A stretch of DNA of 64,000 nt, taken from assembly GCF_018304765.1 (NCBI RefSeq), contig NZ_CP072642.1, positions 2,323,819 through 2,387,818 of the forward strand. Direction: 5' to 3'. The notes beneath the pieces are model-generated. The model was given only the letters and a program-made list of their open reading frames with translations, searched no databases and had not been told where the DNA came from. Of this stretch, positions 1 to 9,242 are shown one piece after another; within the stretch, counting starts at the first letter, position 1, and the number at the start of each line of letters is the position of its first letter. The position numbers were made by a program, and so were the translations under genes. The stretch comes from Chloracidobacterium sp. N (GTDB taxonomy: Bacteria > Acidobacteriota > Blastocatellia > Chloracidobacteriales > Chloracidobacteriaceae).

Positions 1-121
1 AGCCACGAATACCTTCAAAAACGGCGGTGCCGTAGTTGAACGCATGCGTCATGACGTTGATGTTGGCTTCGGCCAGCGGCACGAAGCGTCCTTCAAAAAA
101 GGCAATTTCACGATGGCGCAT
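1..121 (-). CDS. ilvE: Branched-chain amino acid aminotransferase, N-terminal fragment
   Basis: Only the first 40 codons lie in the window; the gene runs off the left edge. The readable protein starts MRHREIAFFEGRFVPL and continues with NVMTHAFNYGTAVFEGIRG. That is the N-terminal signature of class IV PLP aminotransferases of the branched-chain (IlvE) type, which make leucine, isoleucine and valine from their 2-oxo acids. An AGGGAG-like ribosome site lies about ten bases before the ATG. The gene is just downstream of, and co-oriented with, the MocR regulator, with a 112-base gap. D-amino-acid transaminase or aminodeoxychorismate lyase share the fold, but the HAFNYGTAVFEGIR stretch favours IlvE. 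Confidence 0.85.
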   Translation of the reverse strand, partial: MRHREIAFFEGRFVPLAEANINVMTHAFNYGTAVFEGIRG

Positions 122-233
122 GAGGTGTCATCTCCCTTGAATAAGGACTCTCTCAACCAACTTACACGCCCGACCGTCACATCGGAGCCAAAAAGTCATG
201 ACGCACGTAATTGCGCATAAACACTGCGCCGCA

Positions 234-1772
234 CTACACAAGCGGCACGGTCTGGCTGTGAAAACGCTCGGCCGTACGCCCGGTCGCACGCCCCAGCATG
301 GCTTTGGCCGTCGTACCAATAACGCGCATGCCGCGCTCGATCTGTTCGAGCGTGACATGACCGTAACTGAGCCGGAGCGTGTTCCGCTTCGGGTTGTCGC
401 TGTAAAACAACCGCCCGCGACTGAACACCACCCCCTGCTGGCGTACCTGATAGAGCAGTTCCGTCGCATCCAGGGACGGCGGCAGTGTCACCCACAGGAA
501 CAGCCCCCCGGCCGGCTGTGTCCACACGGTTTCAGCCGGAAAGTCCTCCGCCAGCCGCCGCAGCATCAGATCGCGGCGCGCCCGGTAAATCGGACGGATT
601 TTCTCCAGGTGCGCTTCATATCGCTTGCGGCGGCAAAAATCCCACAGGGCGGCCTGCAGCAGTGGCGAGGTTGTGATGTCGTTGTTCTGCTTGAAGGCGG
701 TCAGACGGGCAATCACCGGACGCGCCGCCGCACACCACCCGATGCGCAGCCCCGGAAGCAGACTCTTGGAGAAGTTGCTGACGTAGATGACGTGCTCGGT
801 GTCGTCCAGCGCCTTGAGATGCGGTAAGGCATCGCCGTCAAACCGCAGGTGTGAACCGTAGTCATCTTCGACAATCGGCAGGTTGTGCTCCCGCGCCAGT
901 GCCAGCAGGCGGCGGCGGCGCTCCCAGCTCAGACAGGCCCCCGTCGGATTCTGAAAACTCGGCACGACATAGACCAGCTTGGGACGCTGCACCTTGAGCA
1001 CGTTTTCCAGCACGTCCACACACAGCCCGTCTTCATCCACCGGAATGGGCAGCAGACGGGCGCCGGCCAGGGCAAAGGCCGTCATCGCGCCCGGATAGGT
1101 CGGATTCTCAATGGCCACGGCGTCGCCCGGCGAAATCAGGGCGCGGGCAATCAAATCCAGCGCCTGCTGCGACCCGCTGGTGACGATGATGTTTTCAGCC
1201 GTGACCTCGGAGCCGCTTTCGCGCATGCGCTGGGCAAGGTATTCACGCAGCCGCTCGTACCCGGCCACCGGCCCGTAGCGATAGATTTCATCCCCCAGCG
1301 TCCGCTCGGCAAAATGGAGTGAGTTGCGGAACTCGCGCGTCGGAAACGACGCCGCATCGGGAAATGACCCGGAAAAGGAGATAACGTCGCGCAGCGTGCT
1401 GACCTGATAGAGATCGAGCAGCGATTCAACCACCGGACTTTGCGCCCGTTCGGAAAACATCCCTTCCCAGACCATCTTGCGCGCCGGAGTCCGCCGCGCC
1501 GCGCGCTCATCAAGCCGGGCCACTTCCGCCAGCTTCTGCCGGGCGACGAATGTTCCCCGTCCGACAAACGATTCCACCACGCCATCGGCCAGCAACTCGT
1601 CGTATGCCATGGCGACCGTACTGCGATTGACCCCAAGCTGCCGCGCCCATTCGCGTGTGGCCGGCAGACGCGCGCCCGGCGCAAGCCGGCCCTCCCGGAT
1701 GGCATCCAGAACCGCCTGCTTGATTTGCAGGTACACCGGCGTTCGGGAATGATGGTCAAGCGGAACGTGCAT
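234..1772 (-). CDS. MocR/PdxR-type regulator (GntR HTH + aminotransferase-like domain)
   Basis: A 512-residue protein, the usual MocR size. Residues 1-75 form a GntR winged helix (PVYLQIKQAVLDAIREG, then LPATREWARQLGVNRSTV). A short linker leads to a class I aminotransferase-like domain with the PLP-lysine motif SNFSKSLLPGLRIGW. Such proteins bind DNA and sense PLP or amino-type ligands, often controlling vitamin B6 or amino acid genes. I chose the ATG at 1772 because MHVPLDHHSRTPVYLQ matches the family start; an open frame upstream to 1871 has no such similarity. It lies upstream of ilvE on the same strand and is divergent from the deacetylase gene, so the 163-base gap 1773-1935 should hold both promoters. 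The target genes are unknown. Confidence 0.88.
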   Translation of the reverse strand: MHVPLDHHSRTPVYLQIKQAVLDAIREGRLAPGARLPATREWARQLGVNRSTVAMAYDELLADGVVESFVGRGTFVARQKLAEVARLDERAARRTPARKMVWEGMFSERAQSPVVESLLDLYQVSTLRDVISFSGSFPDAASFPTREFRNSLHFAERTLGDEIYRYGPVAGYERLREYLAQRMRESGSEVTAENIIVTSGSQQALDLIARALISPGDAVAIENPTYPGAMTAFALAGARLLPIPVDEDGLCVDVLENVLKVQRPKLVYVVPSFQNPTGACLSWERRRRLLALAREHNLPIVEDDYGSHLRFDGDALPHLKALDDTEHVIYVSNFSKSLLPGLRIGWCAAARPVIARLTAFKQNNDITTSPLLQAALWDFCRRKRYEAHLEKIRPIYRARRDLMLRRLAEDFPAETVWTQPAGGLFLWVTLPPSLDATELLYQVRQQGVVFSRGRLFYSDNPKRNTLRLSYGHVTLEQIERGMRVIGTTAKAMLGRATGRTAERFHSQTVPLV

Positions 1773-1935
1773 GCCGTGGCAACCAGTGGGGGACGCGAAA
1801 GGCTGGATTGATTTTTGGCGCTTGGTACACCATCTTATGCCGGAGCAGCGTGAAGGAAACAGCCATTTCACATTTTTATCCCAGCCATTTTCGCCGACCG
1901 GAAACCGTCAGACCGGGAGTGGAGGTGCAACAACG

Positions 1936-2925
1936 ATGTCGCAGACGTGGCTTTTTGCTCCCCCAACCCATGCCAACCACGTCACAGGAACCCATCACCC
2001 CGAAACCGCGGCCCGCACGACCCGCATCATCCGCGCCCTTGAGCAGGACGTACACGTGCAGACCGCCTGCCGGTGGGGGACACCACGCCCGGCGACAACC
2101 GACGAACTGGCGCGGGTTCATACGCCAGACCACCTGGCACGGGTCGCCGAAGCCGGCCGGGCAGCGCAGGCGCGGCAGCAACTCGTGGCGCTCGACCCGG
2201 ATACGGTTATGTCGGCCGGGTCATACGAAGCCGCTGGTGACGCAGCCGGGGCCGTCCTGGCCGCCGTTGAGGCCATCCACCAGGGAAAGGCCCGGCGGGC
2301 CTTTGTAGTCGCGCGCCCACCGGGACATCACGCCACCCCGAACCGGGCAATGGGCTTTTGCCTGTTCAACAATGTGGCGGTTGGCGCACGGCATGCCCAA
2401 CATCTGGGCTTTCAGCGGGTTCTCATCGTGGACTGGGACGTGCACCACGGCAACGGCACGCAGGACATCTTCTATGCCGACCCGTCGGTATTCTTTTTTT
2501 CCATCCACCAGTTTCCGCACTATCCCGGTACGGGAAGCCAGTGGGAACGTGGCGTCGGTCCGGGCGAAGGTTTTACGCTCAACGTTCCACTACGCGCCGG
2601 AACGCCGGCTGCCGCGTATCTGGAAGCCTTTGAAGCCGGGTTGGAAACCATTACCAGTCACTTTCACCCCGACTTTGTGTTCATTTCGGCCGGTTTTGAT
2701 GCCCACGCCGCCGATCCGCTCGGCAACCTGAACCTGACCGACCGGGATTTCGTGCGGATGACGCATCTGGTCAACAAAGTGGCTGACCGCTTCAGCGCCG
2801 GGCGGCTCGTGTCGGTGCTGGAAGGGGGCTACAATCTGGACACCCTGCCCCAAACGGTTTGTCACCATGTGGCGGCGCTGGCCGGCGTGGCGGAAGAGGC
2901 GCCGGCAGCCGGGGAAGAACCATGA
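1936..2925 (+). CDS. Histone deacetylase-family (acetylpolyamine/acetoin-type) hydrolase
   Basis: A 329-residue zinc hydrolase of the arginase/deacetylase fold. Visible motifs are RPPGHHATPNRAMGFC (general-base histidine pair, near residue 127), VDWDVHHGNGTQ (zinc ligands Asp and His, near 166), SAGFDAHAADPLG (zinc Asp, near 254) and EGGYN near the C-terminus. The family removes acetyl groups from lysine or polyamines; the substrate cannot be told from sequence. The ATG at 1936 follows a GGAGGTG ribosome site. Its stop overlaps the next start as ATGA (2922-2925), so the two genes are translationally coupled. Confidence 0.92.
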   Translation: MSQTWLFAPPTHANHVTGTHHPETAARTTRIIRALEQDVHVQTACRWGTPRPATTDELARVHTPDHLARVAEAGRAAQARQQLVALDPDTVMSAGSYEAAGDAAGAVLAAVEAIHQGKARRAFVVARPPGHHATPNRAMGFCLFNNVAVGARHAQHLGFQRVLIVDWDVHHGNGTQDIFYADPSVFFFSIHQFPHYPGTGSQWERGVGPGEGFTLNVPLRAGTPAAAYLEAFEAGLETITSHFHPDFVFISAGFDAHAADPLGNLNLTDRDFVRMTHLVNKVADRFSAGRLVSVLEGGYNLDTLPQTVCHHVAALAGVAEEAPAAGEEP

Positions 2926-3617
2926 CACGCTCTGTCATCGCCAAGCGCCTGTCCAGACGACGCCGTTACGTCAAGGGAAACGGCCAACGCCCGACTGGTG
3001 GCAGACGGCCCCCGCTGGCACGGGCGCTGGCCCAGTTGCGGCGCATCAAGCAGCGTTTTGCGCGCTACATCGGGAAAACTTACGGGCATCTGGCGGCCGA
3101 CTGTGCGACCTGCCCGACACCCTGCTGCGCCGACGCCCAGTTTGTCAACGTCCACATTGTACGGCTCGAAGCCAAAGCCATGCTGGCCACCCTTCAGCAC
3201 AGCCCCAAGTATGGCCCGGCCAAAGTACGGGAAGTGCTTGCCCGGGCGGCCGACGCCATAGCGCGCTATGGGCTGACCGAAACCGGTGACACCTTCGGGC
3301 AGACTTACGCATGTCCACTCTTTGAGCCGGGCGTGGGCTGTCTTGTCCACTGGAAGGCCAAACCGGCGGCCTGTATTCAGCACGGGTGCTATGAACGCTG
3401 GGAAGACCTGCCGGAGACAGGCACGCAACGGCGCGTCGAACGCCAGGTGGCGGCTTTGGATGCGGCTGTCCACGGCGCACCTTCCACCTGGCTGCCCATT
3501 CCGCTGTGGTTGCTCAGGGCAGCCGATGAGGCGGATGAAAGCCTTGATTTCCGGGACGAAGCCGAGCCCCCGCCCCGCGTACAAACAGCACGCGAGGGCT
3601 TTGCCAGCCTGGATTGA
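2922..3617 (+). CDS. YkgJ-like cysteine-cluster (Zn/Fe-binding) protein
   Basis: A 231-residue protein with a basic, Arg-rich N-terminus and a cysteine pattern like the YkgJ/CxxCxxCC family: CATCPTPCC near residues 66-74, and CPLFEPGVGCLVHW followed by KPAACIQHGCY near 130-155. The family is thought to chelate zinc or iron; its biochemical role is not established. The first cluster is spaced C-x2-C-x3-CC. The gene overlaps the deacetylase by four bases. The arginine-rich first 30 residues could bind nucleic acid, but that is a guess. Confidence is good that the gene is real and moderate for the family. Confidence 0.7.
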   Translation: MTRSVIAKRLSRRRRYVKGNGQRPTGGRRPPLARALAQLRRIKQRFARYIGKTYGHLAADCATCPTPCCADAQFVNVHIVRLEAKAMLATLQHSPKYGPAKVREVLARAADAIARYGLTETGDTFGQTYACPLFEPGVGCLVHWKAKPAACIQHGCYERWEDLPETGTQRRVERQVAALDAAVHGAPSTWLPIPLWLLRAADEADESLDFRDEAEPPPRVQTAREGFASLD

Positions 3618-3685
3618 CCGCGTAAGATGCTTGGCCAAAAGGCAAGCCAGCTTGCCAAACGGAGAGGCCAAGCAGAGAGGGCGTC

Positions 3686-5347
3686 ATGCCACCCACGGTC
3701 TGGTGCGCACAGCATGCCGTGCGCTTCCCTTTCAATCCGGGATCAGATGAGCAGACCTGTCCGGCCGGACACAGCGTACGGCTCGAAGGCGTGGTGGGCT
3801 ACTGTCCAACCTGTGACATGCAGTGGGACGTGCGTGAAGTCGAACAGCCGGAAACCTGTCCCTACTGCCAGACAGGCAATGTCCGGCGGCATCTCTGCCA
3901 CACCTGCCAGCGGCTGACCTACCTGCCCCCTGAGTCGGCAGATACCACCTGCCAGGGTTGTGGGACGCCCTTTGCCCAGACAGTGCTTCCCCATGCGTGT
4001 CGCGTTCTGCGGGCAGAAGTTGTGACCGGTCGGCAGGTGTGCCCGGCCTGCCAGGAATCCATCCGGCAACGGGCACCTGCGCCGACGACCAAACAGAGCA
4101 CAAACGGAGTGACGCCAGCCGCCGTACCGGCGGCCGTACCGGCGGCGGCATCGGAGACCGGTGCAGAACCGACGGCCGGGACGGCCGAAGATACCGGGGG
4201 CATCCGGCTCACCGGACCTGTCCGGGTGCGGGCATTGCACGCCACCTATGGCTCCCGCCTCGTGCGCGTTCACTTCGACTACAACCGGCGCCGCTTTTTC
4301 CGCAACGAGAAAGGGCTGTTTTTTGCCTGCGGCGTCGGCGCTCCGCCGACGCACTACCACATCATTCCGAGTTGGTCGCGTTTTGGCGTCGCGGGTGATT
4401 TCGTCCACTGGTTTTCGGAGATATTCGACTGCCCGCAACCAAAAGGCGGAGACATCTGGGTTCATGCGCCGGCGGTGGCGGACGCCGAAGGAACCCTGCT
4501 CCACAAAGGACTTCTGGAGATTGACCGCCCGCCGGAAGCCGTCCTGTTGCCCCAGCCACAGTTGCACCATGCACCCGTTGAACCGGAAGCTCCGGCCCGG
4601 TATTTCCCTTCGCCGGCGCCACCGATGACTGCCGGTGTGCCGGTCAGTTCGGTCGTGGATGTGACTCCCGCAACGGTTGCTCAGCCCCAGCCGGCAGCCA
4701 TGAATACCAGACAGCCGGCCGGCGCACCGGTCAGCCGGCAGCCCCGGCCGGCAAGGTGGCGATGGGTGCTCGCCGGGCTTTTCCTGCTCTTTGTCGCCGT
4801 CGGTGTCGGGCTGGCGATCTACTTTGTGGCACTTGCCCCTTACCGACCGGCAAACCCAACCGTGAACGGCGGGAATCCAGCGCCAGTTCCTCGTCCAAAT
4901 CAGCCGCAGACGACAGACCAGACCAATCAGCAGGCCATCCTGGTTGCCCTGGAAGGGCTGACGCTCGCCTTCAACGGGCAACTGACAGAGACCTACGCCA
5001 CCTATTTTGACCGTACGCTGCGCCCGTATGGCGATCGCCGTGAAGCCCCGGCCAGGCAGGTCGTGGATGACCTGCAAAAGCTGGCCGAAACCTACACCGT
5101 GACGATGACGCACGAGAATCCGCAGGTGGCAGTTGACGCCCAGGGTACTCAGGCGACGGTCACGGTCAACCGCCTGCTGAGCGGCCGTCACCGGCAAACC
5201 GGCCAGCTTGTGAAAGATACCCAGCGTGTGACCTACCGCTTTGCCAAAAAGGGAACGAACTGGATCATCACCGGCATCAGCCACCCGGCCGTTTTCCCAT
5301 CTGCCACGGCCACGCCAAAGCGTACACCTGGCACCTCCCAACGCTGA
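3686..5347 (+). CDS. Zinc-ribbon membrane protein with extracytoplasmic C-terminal domain
   Basis: A 553-residue protein of unknown function. Residues 1-130 carry at least five CxxC pairs (CPAGH..CPTCD, CPYCQ, CHTCQ, CQGCG, CPACQ), forming several zinc ribbons. A Pro/Ala linker follows, then a middle domain (about 175-290) rich in aromatic residues. A second Pro-rich linker leads to one membrane helix near 355-378 (WVLAGLFLLFVAVGVGLAIY). The last 150 residues resemble an NTF2-like fold by pattern only. The ATG at 3686 has a GAGAGGG site. It is 68 bases after the YkgJ-like gene and may share its transcript. Zinc ribbons inside and a small domain outside suggest a sensor or assembly factor; this is inference. 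Confidence 0.72.
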   Translation: MPPTVWCAQHAVRFPFNPGSDEQTCPAGHSVRLEGVVGYCPTCDMQWDVREVEQPETCPYCQTGNVRRHLCHTCQRLTYLPPESADTTCQGCGTPFAQTVLPHACRVLRAEVVTGRQVCPACQESIRQRAPAPTTKQSTNGVTPAAVPAAVPAAASETGAEPTAGTAEDTGGIRLTGPVRVRALHATYGSRLVRVHFDYNRRRFFRNEKGLFFACGVGAPPTHYHIIPSWSRFGVAGDFVHWFSEIFDCPQPKGGDIWVHAPAVADAEGTLLHKGLLEIDRPPEAVLLPQPQLHHAPVEPEAPARYFPSPAPPMTAGVPVSSVVDVTPATVAQPQPAAMNTRQPAGAPVSRQPRPARWRWVLAGLFLLFVAVGVGLAIYFVALAPYRPANPTVNGGNPAPVPRPNQPQTTDQTNQQAILVALEGLTLAFNGQLTETYATYFDRTLRPYGDRREAPARQVVDDLQKLAETYTVTMTHENPQVAVDAQGTQATVTVNRLLSGRHRQTGQLVKDTQRVTYRFAKKGTNWIITGISHPAVFPSATATPKRTPGTSQR

Positions 5348-5466
5348 ACCATCGGCGACAGATGCCAGCCACCGCGCCCAATCGCTGAAAAGCAACCGCC
5401 GGCGCATCGGATTTCCGACACACCGACGGCGGCTGGGGTTGCGCGGGTAAGACTTACCCCCTTGGG

Positions 5467-6876
5467 CTATACGTCGAAGTACAGTTGAAACTCAATCGGG
5501 TGCGGACGCAGGCGCAGGGCTTCGACTTCGCGCTTGCGCTTGTACTCGATGTGGCGCGTAATCAGCTCCCTGGTGAAGACACCGCCGGCAAGCAGGAACT
5601 CGTGGTCGGCTTCGAGCGCCGCCAGAGCTTCTTCAAGCGAAGCCGGAAGACGCGGAATGTGCAGTTTTTCCGCTTCGTCCATGTCGTAGATGTCTTTTTC
5701 GAGCGGCTCGCCGGGATGAATTTTGTTCAGGATGCCATCGAGTCCGGCCATCAGCATGGCGGACATGGCGAGATATGGGTTGCAGCTTGGGTCGGGTGGG
5801 CGAAACTCCAGGCGCTTGGTCTTGGGATTTTTCGAGAAGACCGGAATCCGAATCGCCGCCGAGCGGTTGCGTGCCGAGTACGCCAGATTGACCGGGGCTT
5901 CATAGCCCGGCACCAGCCGCTTGTAGCTGTTGGTGGTCGGGGCGGCAAAGGCAATGACGGCCGGGGCGTGCTTGAGCAGGCCGCCAATGTAGTAGAGCGC
6001 CATTTCCGACAGGTCGGCATACTGGTCGCCGCCAAACAGCGGCTGCCCGTCTTTCCACAGCGACTGATGGCAGTGCATCCCGGAGCCATTGTCGCCATAG
6101 AGGGGCTTGGGCATGAACGTCACCGACTTGCCGTACTGGAGGGCGGTGTTCCGCACGATGTACTTGAACAGCATCAGGTTATCGGCGGTCGTCAGCATCG
6201 AGGCAAACCGGAAGTCAATTTCGCACTGGCCGCCGGAAGCCACCTCGTGGTGGTGACATTCGGGGGAGATGCCAACCGCTTCCAGGTTGAGGGCGATTTC
6301 AGAGCGCAAATCCTGCAGGGAGTCGAAGGGCGGAACCGGCACGTAGCCTTCCTTGGTCCGAATCCGAAAGCCCAGGTTTTCGTCAGGGTTATCGCTTGTC
6401 CAGTTGCCTTCGCCGCTCTCAAAGCGGAAAAACGCATGGTGCGGCTCGTTGAGAAAACTCACGTGGTCGAAGACGAAAAACTCAGCTTCCGGGCCGAAGT
6501 AGGCCACGTCCGCCAGACCGGTTGAGCGGAGATAGGCTTCGGCGCGCTCGGCTACGGAGCGTGGGTCGTAGGTGTACCCCTCGTGCGTCAGGGGTTCGAC
6601 GACATCGGCGAAAAGACAGAGGGTTGGTTCCTCGAAAAAGGGGTCAATCCAGAACCGCGACGGGTCTGGAACAAGCAGCATGTCGCTTTCGCTGATGTTG
6701 GCCCAGCCCCGAATGCTCGACGCATCAAAGCCGAAGCCTTCGGTAAAGCTGTCTTCCGTCAGTTGTGAGATGGGGAAGGAAATGTGCTGCCAGGAGCCTG
6801 GGAGGTCGGTGAAACGCAGGTCAACGAACTTCACGCCTTCGTCATTGGCGAAGTTCAGGACGGATTTGGGATCCAT
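5467..6876 (-). CDS. glnA: Glutamine synthetase type I
   Basis: A 469-residue enzyme, the expected GSI length, which makes glutamine from glutamate, ammonia and ATP. Motifs include [19 protein letters not shown] (metal-binding Glu), [34 protein letters not shown] and [10 protein letters not shown]. The stretch [16 protein letters not shown] keeps a tyrosine where GSI-beta enzymes are adenylylated, so control by GlnE-type modification is plausible. The ATG at 6876 follows an AAAGGT site. It is co-oriented with, and 108 bases downstream of, the glutaminase gene, so the pair forms a glutamine synthesis/breakdown module. Confidence 0.97.
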   Translation of the reverse strand: MDPKSVLNFANDEGVKFVDLRFTDLPGSWQHISFPISQLTEDSFTEGFGFDASSIRGWANISESDMLLVPDPSRFWIDPFFEEPTLCLFADVVEPLTHEGYTYDPRSVAERAEAYLRSTGLADVAYFGPEAEFFVFDHVSFLNEPHHAFFRFESGEGNWTSDNPDENLGFRIRTKEGYVPVPPFDSLQDLRSEIALNLEAVGISPECHHHEVASGGQCEIDFRFASMLTTADNLMLFKYIVRNTALQYGKSVTFMPKPLYGDNGSGMHCHQSLWKDGQPLFGGDQYADLSEMALYYIGGLLKHAPAVIAFAAPTTNSYKRLVPGYEAPVNLAYSARNRSAAIRIPVFSKNPKTKRLEFRPPDPSCNPYLAMSAMLMAGLDGILNKIHPGEPLEKDIYDMDEAEKLHIPRLPASLEEALAALEADHEFLLAGGVFTRELITRHIEYKRKREVEALRLRPHPIEFQLYFDV

Positions 6877-6984
6877 GTGGATACCTTTCGCGGTGAAAGA
6901 CTCAGCACGATATGCAGCCTGCCGCCGTGGGGGAGCAGCGGCCAGGGTTCAAAAATCTTCAGGCCGGATGGAAAGTGGCACAGG

Positions 6985-8085
6985 TCACGCAACACGGTGC
7001 GGCTCCGGCGGATGGGATGCCGTATGACCATTGCGCGCATCGGCTGTCCGGGCGGGGTGTTCCAGGTGGACTTCGTGGGCAGCCGCCGATGAGGGCAGAG
7101 TAAAGGCCAGATCAAAGATATGTGCGCCAAAGGCCTGCACAATCCCTTCGCAAACCTTGATGGCCCGGACGCTGTTGCCACGTTCGTCGAGCAGCGGCGA
7201 GAACACACCAATCCCAAATCGCCCCGGAACGACCGCCAGCAGCCCACCGCCAACCCCGCTTTTGGCCGGCAGGCCCACGCGATAGGCCCATTCGCCAGCA
7301 TAGTCATACAAACCACAGGTGAACATGACACTGAGAATGTCCCGGACATACTCGGCAGCGATGGCGCGTTCGCCCGTCAGCGGATTGACGCCCCGGTTGG
7401 CCAGCGTAGCGCCCATCACGGCCAGATCACGGCAGGAGACCATCAACGAACACTGCTGAAAGTATAAATCCAGGGCCTCGTCCACGTTGCCGTCAATCAT
7501 ACCGAAGTTGAGCATCAGGTGCGCAATGGCGCGATTGCGGTGGCCGGTCGTCCGCTCGGACATAAACACTGACATGTCGGCAAAGATGCCGTGGCCCGTG
7601 TAGCGTTGGAACAGATCGAGCAGGCGGTTGAGCTTGTCGGTCGGGTCGGTTCCCTTGATGATGCTCGTCATGGCGATAGCGCCGGCATTGACGAGCGGGT
7701 TGTGCGGACGCTTGGAACGCTCATCGAGCTTGATGATGGAGTTGAAGGCATCGCCCGTCGGCTCGACGCCCACCCGGGTCCGAACATAGTCACGGCCGTG
7801 GTCTTCGAGCGCCAGTCCATAGACAAAGGGCTTTGAGATGGACTGGATGGTGAACAGGTAGTCGTAGTCCCCCACCTCGAAGATTTGCCCATCCACGGTG
7901 GCGATGCAGATGCCGAACAGGTCCGGCGACACCTTGGCCAACTGCGGGATGTAGTCGGCTACCCGACCGTCCTGAAGGGATTTGTATTTCAGGTGCAAGT
8001 CGTTGAGAACAGAAAGGATACGCAACCGTTCAGCACTTTGGCGAACGGACACGGCTTCGGCTGAAACGTTGACTTGAAGGCTCAT
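6985..8085 (-). CDS. glsA: Glutaminase
   Basis: A 366-residue serine-dependent beta-lactamase-fold glutaminase that hydrolyses glutamine to glutamate and ammonia. The catalytic SxxK is in [13 protein letters not shown] (Ser82, Lys85). Other family blocks are [38 protein letters not shown] and [18 protein letters not shown]. Usual glutaminases are about 310 residues; this one has an N-terminal extension of about 25 residues and a 40-residue C-terminal tail with many His/Ala/Pro residues. The start has a GGAG site. Its neighbour is glnA, the opposing enzyme. Confidence 0.95.
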   Translation of the reverse strand: MSLQVNVSAEAVSVRQSAERLRILSVLNDLHLKYKSLQDGRVADYIPQLAKVSPDLFGICIATVDGQIFEVGDYDYLFTIQSISKPFVYGLALEDHGRDYVRTRVGVEPTGDAFNSIIKLDERSKRPHNPLVNAGAIAMTSIIKGTDPTDKLNRLLDLFQRYTGHGIFADMSVFMSERTTGHRNRAIAHLMLNFGMIDGNVDEALDLYFQQCSLMVSCRDLAVMGATLANRGVNPLTGERAIAAEYVRDILSVMFTCGLYDYAGEWAYRVGLPAKSGVGGGLLAVVPGRFGIGVFSPLLDERGNSVRAIKVCEGIVQAFGAHIFDLAFTLPSSAAAHEVHLEHPARTADARNGHTASHPPEPHRVA

Positions 8086-8398
8086 CAGAAAACTCCACCG
8101 AGAACAAGAACATAACCCCGGACCGGTTTCAACCCACGGAGCGGAGGCTTGCCCGATCCATCCCCTGCCGTGTTGGCAGCGATGGATTCAGCCTGGCCCC
8201 GTCCTTCGCCCAAGCCCAATCTAACGCATAATTCCAGTGCCGGGGAAAGCGTATCCCATCCCGCCCCCCGGCGCATAGCGACGCCGGGAATTGTCGCGTA
8301 GTGACGGACCGCCTGGGAGCGCGGGCATCCTGCCCGCATGGGGGTATGGGGCGACCGTGATCCGTGGGTTGAAACCCATCGTGGGTGAACCCACGATC

Positions 8399-8445
8399 CC
8401 GTGGGTTGAAACCCACGGCTAAATTCATCCGTCGCTACGCGACGG
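8399..8445. repeat. Composite double-hairpin repeat, copy 1
   Basis: A 47-base unit: palindrome ccgtgggttgaaacccacgg, spacer ctaaattcat, then palindrome ccgtcgctacgcgacgg. Each arm can fold as a hairpin on either strand. It is nearly identical to the unit at 8791-8836. Confidence 0.9.
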
Positions 8446-8790
8446 CGGAATTCCAACCTGGCGGTGTGGGGATTGCCCATACGCAATGATGCCGATTTTG
8501 GGATGCCCGTGACCGTGGGACGGAATCCGTGGACGTGGGCGTTGGTCGTGGGTTGCAACCGCATGTTTGTCGCGTAGCGGCAACAGAATTTTGCCGTGGG
8601 TTTCAACCCACGGATCGTGTCGCCCACCAATCGTTCCCGTCGCGTCAGCGACGGCTGAACCCCATCGTGGATGTCCCGATTCGTGGTGTATCCGTACGAT
8701 GGCGCCCGCATTCCCATGCGGGCGGGAAATTGTGTCGTTCCGGTGATATTCATCCGTCGCTACGCGACGGGGTGTGGGGGGTGTCGCGCT

Positions 8791-8836
8791 CCGTGGATTG
8801 AAACCCACGGCTAAATTCATCCGTCGCTACGCGACG
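8791..8836. repeat. Composite double-hairpin repeat, copy 2
   Basis: The same 46-47-base unit as at 8399-8445, with a single change in the first stem (ccgtggattgaaacccacgg), followed by the same ctaaattcat spacer and the cgtcgctacgcgacg palindrome. Confidence 0.9.
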
Positions 8837-9242
8837 ATGCATAAGGTGCAAACCTACAATGGGTTTCAACCCACGGTCGCTTGCCCCCACACACACCCAT
8901 GCGGGCGGGACGCCTGCGCTCCCAGGCCCTTCCCCCCGGAGTCCAAACGGCTTGCCCCACATCCCGCCTTCGCCTATCGTCGCAGGTGGTCGTCGTCCGT
9001 TCTATGCCGTACGTGCTGGGCGCCAGTGTTTGGGCCGATGCCGTTTGAACGGGAAGCTGCGGCCTTCACTTTGGGGCAAGACGCCACGGGCGCCGTGCGA
9101 TGAAGTGAAGCCAGGCTGCCCACCTGTCCATGCAGGTTCAAACGACGCGCCACGACGGCGGTGATGGTTGGCGACGACCCCCTTTGGCATCTCCCTCGTC
9201 AGGCGTGGGGGCCAGCCGACTTCCCCACCGGGTTTCCCAGAT

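Larger units (their letters stand above)
8086..9242. repeat. Repeat-filled intergenic spacer (two palindrome families)
   Basis: About 1.16 kb with no credible gene, made largely of short palindromic repeats. Family A is a hairpin such as ccgtgggttgaaacccacgg (8399-8418; variants at 8362, 8594, 8791, 8860). It is often followed by ctaaattcat and a second palindrome, ccgtcgctacgcgacgg (8429-8445; copies at 8754-8770 and 8821-8836, partial ones near 8294 and 8640). Family B is gcgggcatcctgcccgc (8321-8337; partial copies near 8704 and 8905), also seen after mnmG. Open frames here that begin MNLAVGFNPR are the repeats read in translation. Short direct repeats suggest expansion by slippage or a small mobile unit. 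The last 150 bases should hold the coaX promoter. Confidence 0.9.

Noticed and set aside
3743-5407. A 554-codon minus-strand frame opposite the zinc-ribbon membrane gene
   Set aside because: The plus-strand product has ordered CxxC pairs, a membrane helix and a ribosome site; the antisense product has none.
8085-8820. Several minus-strand open frames starting MNLAVGFNPR in the repeat spacer
   Set aside because: They are translations of the palindromic repeat units; the same peptide recurs wherever the repeat does, and no ribosome site or family pattern supports coding.
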